From Fasciolopsis buskii (taxonomy: Eukaryota; Platyhelminthes; Trematoda; Plagiorchiida; Fasciolidae), in the NCBI GenBank assembly GCA_008360955.1, contig LUCM01001521.1, forward strand, positions 154,850-218,849: a DNA stretch of 64,000 nucleotides. The letters are read 5' to 3'. The notes beneath the pieces are model-generated. The model saw nothing but the letters and a program-made list of their open reading frames with translations, did not search any database and was not told where the DNA came from. Shown here in pieces: positions 58,325 to 64,000 of this stretch. A program made the translations under genes and the position numbers. Within the stretch, counting starts at the first letter, position 1; every line of letters begins with the position of its first letter.

Positions 58325-61100
58325 TTAAGTGTGAGACAGATGAGCAAGCCCTTCTTTTTGACATCTGTTATGGAATTTTCTCGGATCTTCTCGATTATGT
58401 TCTTTCCAATTAGTCGATCTAGGTAGCCGTTTTATCGTAGGATGTCTCCAGTGAACAACTGAAGCTGGTATGCTGGACACTCCAAGTTTATTTCTGTAGG
58501 CATTTTGTCGTGTATTTTTCATCGACGGGAGCCAGAGGGATTTCATCCGTGTGAACCCTATCGCCGACAGTTTCTTGTGACCCTTATTGGAGGGCATCGC
58601 GCCACCTCACTGCCGAATAGTCGTCCAGTGTTAACTTGAGCTTGTGGTAGCCATCCTCTTCCTCCATAGGTGTCGGTAAAGGGTTCTAATGTTTGGTGGG
58701 TCTCCTGGAAAGTTGACAGACCAGTGGCAATCCAGTTAGTTTAAGCGCGTGCTCTCTGGTTCGGTTACAATCGCACGGTGAGATGCATCTTGAAACTCCG
58801 ATTCAAATTCGACTCGACGGTGTGCCGAATGTAAACGATGTCTACTCGAGCAAGGAGGTACAACTCAGGAAACAACCCAGTCAGTTGTAATGCTTCTTAA
58901 TACCCCCAGCTTTGTGAACTCTCCGGTTGTACATAGGAACGCACCAACTTGTTGTGAAAACATGAGTGAAGAAAATGGACAACCATCAACTGCCACCGTT
59001 GAGATAAATGCCATAAAACAGCAATTCCAGCAAGGGACTATTCGAGATAGCATTGCATATACTCAAATTTTTCATAGTCCACTGGCAACTGCCTTTTCTC
59101 CGAGCATCGGTCGAGGCCATCCAGGTCCTTTTGCACTTGTTTTCGGTGATCCGGTTTTCTGATTATCCGCCGGAGCTTCAGGGCATATCAGTAGATCAAA
59201 CAAGGAGACTTCAATACTTATGCCAAATCGTCCATGACTATCAGGAACAGCAGTGGTCACAAGACAGAGCCTTGCAGTACGCCACTGCCTAGCACGTGTC
59301 AGGTGGAATGTGAGTCGGAAACCTTCACAATGAATTATCTTCCTCGCACAAAATCCTCAATCCAATGGCCTAGTTCGCTGGTAGTTCGAAGGATTTCAGC
59401 TTTCCGATCAGCCTGTAGTGCGGAATTTTGTCGAATGCCTTAAGGAATTCAACGGAGATGATATTAGGCAAACATTCCTCTGCGATTGCTTGCGACCAGT
59501 GCTCATGAACCAGAAGATTGGACAGGTAGGAACATCAATTTTGAGGACTAAGTGGCTGGTGATTCCACAGGTGTTCGCGTAACCGGATGACAACCAACTG
59601 TTCCATGACTGTTACTTCGGCGTAAACCAGGCTCATGGGATGTTAATTGGCCGCCTAAAATTTAACGCCACCATTAACTAACGGTAACCCCGTTTATTTA
59701 TTCCATTGCTTAAGTAGCCTACCATGCACCAAGGGCATGATAAACAGTCTAAACAGTCTCGTTAACATTGGTGCGACTTACCGGGCCGGTTCTCCCAATA
59801 CCTTTGGATGAGTTCCTTCTGGGCCGCTTGATTTACGTGGAAGTAGTGGACGGAGGGCACTTGCGACCTACTCCTCATCAAATGGATGTTAAATTATTAT
59901 TGGTGCACCAATCTTCGTGGAAGGCGGTGCAGGCAGAACCTCTGAGGCGTTCACTGAGAAGTAAGCTCTTGGCAGAAATGCAGCTTTTTCATAATCGGAA
60001 TCAGCCGCCGATCCGTGTTCAACTAGAGTAGGGACTCCTTTTCATCCTCAGGTACGCATAGAGGCTTTTGGGGGCGGTTTTAGACTTCACCGGCAAATGT
60101 TTTTCATATGAGCTCGGTACAAAAGTTGTAGGTTTCCCTTTAACTGTCGTATTCCTCACCCGTCGATTTGTTTCATCGCTATGCACGATTTCTGCAACGC
60201 AAGTACCTCCTTAGTTCTTTGACAAACCAGAACGCACGACTGCGTGGCCTGTACACTGCTAGAAAAAGTGCTTACTAGCCCAGGTGTGGTCTACGTTATC
60301 ACAGTCTGCAACCCACGACGGATTACCGGCCGCCCTCAACTTCTCGAAAGGAATGCGATGAACGTTTATAACTGGCGTGCCGATCCTCCAATGTATTGGC
60401 AGATTAGCATAAACACTGGTGTCTATGTTATGTCTATGTGGTACTCGTCAGAGGCTGCTAGTGAGAACGCCACATCTAGAATGGATTCTCGCTCTGCCTG
60501 CCTGTGATGGTGAAGTGCATGATCAAAAACTACATCTAACAACTCGCGAGAAAACCTGTCCACAACCGCTGCAAAGCAGCCGGATCCCCAGTCAGCGTGT
60601 GAAGGGCTGAAGTCTAGCACCAAGCAGTGACCATCAACTGTCCAGCGAACCACGAAGTCGATAAGGCCTGGCGGAGAAGCTGCAGGCAAACGAGAGATCA
60701 ATCCAGTCATTACAAACCCACCACTGGAGACCCTTACCCTGACTCATAATGCCTCACCGAAGCCATTTTCATTCTCACAAGTATCTAGTAGCGGCGCAAG
60801 GACCCCGTTGAGCACATACAGAGACACCTCTCCTCCACGCCCCGGCTGCCTGTGGTCTGTGCGAAATAAGGCTTATCCGCTTAGATGTACCTCCGAGTTC
60901 CGAACTTCTTGGGAGAGCCACATCTCCGATGAAGCTAGGGTGATGGGTATTCTTGCTGCCGGTAGGGTTTCCAATTCATCACATTCTCCTATAATCCCGC
61001 GGGCATTGCAGAACAGACTGTTATCTGCTGTCTGCCTGCCCACCGGTCTTAGCACATTGGAGAAGAACTTTGGAGACAAGCTATACCCGGCTCAGTTCGA
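58325..61100 (-). mobile_element. CR1/Jockey-like LINE relic (endonuclease and RT) between the inverted arms
   Basis: The minus strand carries, from 61080 downward, the endonuclease start (ARGIIGECDELETL, ASSEMWLSQEVRNSEVHLSG, YALFRTDHRQPGRGGEVSLY, with ERESILDVAFSLAASDEYHI near 60500-60430). RT pieces at 59620-59370 follow: LVHEHWSQAIAEECLP and ISVEFLKAFDKIPHYRLIGK. A frayed C-terminal part extends to 58325. Frameshifts and stops are numerous, so this is a much older copy than the arms around it. ORF1 is not seen. Confidence 0.8.
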
Positions 61101-61263
61101 GTCTCTTCTTCACCACCCGAAAATCCTGTAAGAAAAGATTCTTTTTACTTGACGTAGAATCTCAAGTCACAAGTGTGCCCTAATTGGAAACCATGTATTT
61201 CATAATGAAATATGAATTTGGGAGTTCTAATGAATAGTTTGCGCAAGCTTCTGCTCTGATTTC

Positions 61264-61637
61264 ATCAGTGGTTATATGTTTGTTCGGATGTGTTTGTTAT
61301 GCATCCTGTGTGGATCGAATGACAAGTCAATTGTCCATCCGAATCAAATAGCATCACCCACGCTGGCTAAACCACTGATAAACCACATCGACAAACAGCA
61401 CTATATTAGCGGACTAAGTGAACACCGGACATAAGATTAATCCGGACATGGCATTCAGGTTTGTCTACCACGTCCCCCTTAACAAATGCAAAGCCGTTCA
61501 GCTGCGCACACTGTCGATTGCTGAGGCTATGTGCAGCAGGAAGATAACCCCTGACCTCGGTGTCCAATAGCGTTTGGTCCAGACCCTTCAATTTCTGTGA
61601 TTCACAACTGACCAAAGTCGAGTGTGTCCGTCATTGA
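61264..61637 (-). repeat. 374-bp inverted repeat, right arm
   Basis: This is the partner of 57830-58203. Differences from the left arm are single-base changes near its 5' end (actcg for attcg), at the former gtgcgc/gtccgc, gctctt/gctatt and cgaacg/cgaaca positions. The last bases of the palindrome (gatgaa here, gataaa in the left arm) lie just outside the shared unit. No clear target-site duplication is visible next to either arm. Confidence 0.9.
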
Positions 61638-64000
61638 ATCATCCATAGATTTTAAGGTAACCAATCACACGACAATGACAATTTGAATGACATGAGTCCT
61701 CACCCTTAATTGACGGAGTGGCTGGGTTCTCCGCCTGTCCAATGTGGTCTTGAGTCTATTTTTCTTGCAAAAAATCCCCATGGGCTTCTCGATGAAATGA
61801 TGTTTATTCCTTTTTGACCAGAAGAAACGCCATGATGATGTTTGTTTCACATTACGCCATTCGTCATCTAGTAAGGATATTTTCCAGTAGAATTTATCAG
61901 AAGAAACGTTCAAAGGGTTAGACTGCATGCTGATCCGTTGGATTCAGTACCCCCAAACAGGCCTTGTCGAATTTTCAGAGGACCCAGCCTTCTTCCCAAA
62001 AAAGGTGAACTTGAAAGGCTATCGTTTTAATGAACTTGTTTAGTAAAATCGATAGTATCGCAGACGTCATTCGTACTTTTAGGAGAATGATAATCAAATG
62101 GCCCTTTCTGCCTCAGCAGCAAATCGTACCAAATTAGTCTCACAAAATGATAAGAACTTTTCATTTAGTTTGAGTTTCTACTCTAAATAAGATTTTCTTT
62201 GATACCGGCTTTTCTGGATATAACATTGTAAACGGCCTTCTTTCAAATACCGAGTAACCCGACCGCTTAACTGTGCTTTGTTACAGGCGGAATAAGCATG
62301 ATCAGTACTTTTTTATCCGGCAGATTTCCGTTCTATCATGACCACAGCGAATGCCTCCTTATCAAAATCCAGTTATCTGTACACACTAATCGTGAAATGT
62401 ATTCATACAGTGAAAAACACTGTGTACACCTCTTAGATTTTACGATCTGAATGCCATGATACCTGTCAAATGTCAATGCCTGACCTAGGCATCTGTAAAC
62501 CTGACTGTGCAACATATCGTCATGTGGACGTCACATTGCCGGCATATACAATAATTACGTGCAAGTTCGATTCTAGTTCATTTAAAAGTAATATATTAGC
62601 ATGTGGTTCTGCTCTTGAGTGCGACAACGCAGGAAACTTACCGTATACAACATGAAATTACGGACTCATTTTCTATCCATGAGGAGCTGCGGATGTCTCT
62701 CAATTCACTATCATTCTGATCTATGCTACTCATAAGTAAACAAACTGTACATAGGGATACGAAATGGCAGAAATGTCAGCTGCTGCAAATGCAGTTTAAC
62801 GGCGCGGAGAAGTGTGTTTACTGCACTGAACAGCAAAAACCTGTTTCACAATTTCCATAAAGGAATGGAGTACCCAAAGTGTACTGCTAATGACGAGCTT
62901 CCCCAGAGATATTTTGGGAAGAAAAATGCTGCAAATATACACGAAAAAGGACCGAATTCTAAGCTCCTCGAATTGTAAAGGAAAGTAAAACGGTTCTACT
63001 GAGTCGAATTCGTGGGATCAGGTTCGACTTATCCATGCCGCCTATACTAACGAAGGTGGCGCTGACTGAGTGCTACCGAACCAAGGGAATAAAAAGTTTG
63101 GATGCTATAAGATTACATGGAATAGTGCGAATATTTAATATCGATCGGCACAAGAGAGCTCAAATGCAGTCGGTTGAAGCGCAAAGATCACTAGCGAAGT
63201 ATTATTTATTTCCTATGATAGTGTAATAAGGTCCATAGAAGGTGCGCTGCTCGCGTTTGTGGAAACGGTTAGCGTTGGAGAAAGAAGGCTTGCAAGGAGC
63301 TCACGACGGGTTTACATTAAAGGTGAATAACTTCATGTAGTGGAAGATTCTGTGCGGTATTTGTTTTACAAAAGGGAGAAAGGACCCGAGTTAAGTGACG
63401 ATGATACTGATGAATAGGTTGTTTGGAAGACGTCAAAATGCTGTCGGTGAGCTGATTAACGGTTAATTACCTTGGTCTTGTGCTAAAATTTTAACGGTTT
63501 AAACATCCCTTTTTCCACTCACTTGACTAACGTCCTAACCGCAACATCAAATTTCAACCAGCGGTAAGTTGTTTGAAGCTGAATGATAAGTTCTAGTTGC
63601 GACATAGTCGTAGCCACGCTGCTGTGCAAAATCGTCGACTAGGGTTGGTGTAAATTACAGACTGCAGTCGGATTTAATCACAGCAGGCATTACACATTAA
63701 GCAACTCACATCCGCATGACTGCTTGTCTCACCATTTGAAAAAGATGCCTTTCACGGTATTTCCACACTACCAGTGAGTAAAATAATCAGCTTAGAAAAA
63801 CAAATAAAACTGTTGCAATGTTGAACAGGCTCAAGTGCACAAACCAGATAGCTTCAAATTGGTGCAATCTGAGGGAGTATCTGTGGCGATTGGTGAACGG
63901 ATCATATGAACAGTATGATTTGATGATCTGACGTTCTCACAATTACTTTCACATCTTCACTGATTTTTTTCGGTCAGGCATCCTTCGATCTAGAATTTTA
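61638..64000. other. No gene recognised
   Basis: The last 2.4 kb hold only short frames (for example 62470-62655 and 63035-63226, plus strand), with no splice-flanked conserved block, tRNA or transposon domain. The plus-strand frame at 62470 is Cys-containing (CKPDCATYRHVDVTLPAYT) but unassigned. Confidence 0.45.

Noticed and set aside
61264..61300. Hammerhead ribozyme core (ctgatgaaa on the minus strand at the end of the right arm), as known from schistosome SINEs
   Set aside because: The required GAAA segment and the closing helices could not be found, and the left arm lacks even the ctgatga string.
1..64000. CRISPR arrays, bacterial operons, ribosome binding sites or rRNA genes
   Set aside because: No regularly spaced repeats, no dense long frames and no rRNA-like blocks; the DNA is eukaryotic.

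Overview
This window looks like nuclear DNA of a parasitic flatworm (Platyhelminthes; a tapeworm or a large-genome fluke fits best). The evidence is GT-AG introns as short as 37 and 46 bases, two conserved eukaryotic genes split into small exons, and a dense layer of decayed RTE-, CR1/Jockey-, Gypsy- and BEL/Pao-type retroelements plus tRNA-derived SINE-like repeats. Nothing suggests bacteria or an organelle. The exact species cannot be read from the sequence.

Only two genes are recognised with confidence. At the left edge, the first three coding exons of a dehydrodolichyl diphosphate synthase homologue (DHDDS, cis-prenyltransferase) lie on the minus strand (886-1411); the rest of the gene runs off the window. 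Near the middle, four coding exons of a thioredoxin-domain-containing protein 17 homologue (TXNDC17/TRP14, SWCPDC active site) lie on the minus strand (36243-37731); one short first exon is missing. The two genes are unrelated housekeeping functions (dolichol synthesis and cytosolic thiol-disulfide chemistry) and do not form a pathway.

Layout: 1-1.4 kb DHDDS; 1.9-3.5 kb RTE relic; 4.7-5.7 kb RTE 3' relic abutting a Gypsy integrase relic; 9.1-10.1 kb CR1/Jockey-like relic; 14-22.5 kb a nearly full-length CR1/Jockey-like LINE lying between two inverted copies of an ~800-bp repeat (one copy holds the 222-base assembly gap); 24.5-28.2 kb two more LINE relics; 31.1-33.8 kb BEL/Pao pol relic; 33.8-40.7 kb TXNDC17 with three CTA/TAG microsatellites and SINEs; 38.6-57.8 kb AT-rich DNA with SINE-like repeats and a few isolated open stretches that could be exons of an unrecognised long-intron gene; 57.8-61.6 kb a decayed LINE enclosed by two inverted 374-bp repeats that are about 99% identical; 61.6-64 kb nothing recognised.

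I do not see a new multi-gene system. The most interesting structures are the two LINE-between-inverted-repeats arrangements, the very young 374-bp repeat pair with its internal 13-bp palindrome, the SINE family, and the unassigned exon-like stretches on the plus strand.
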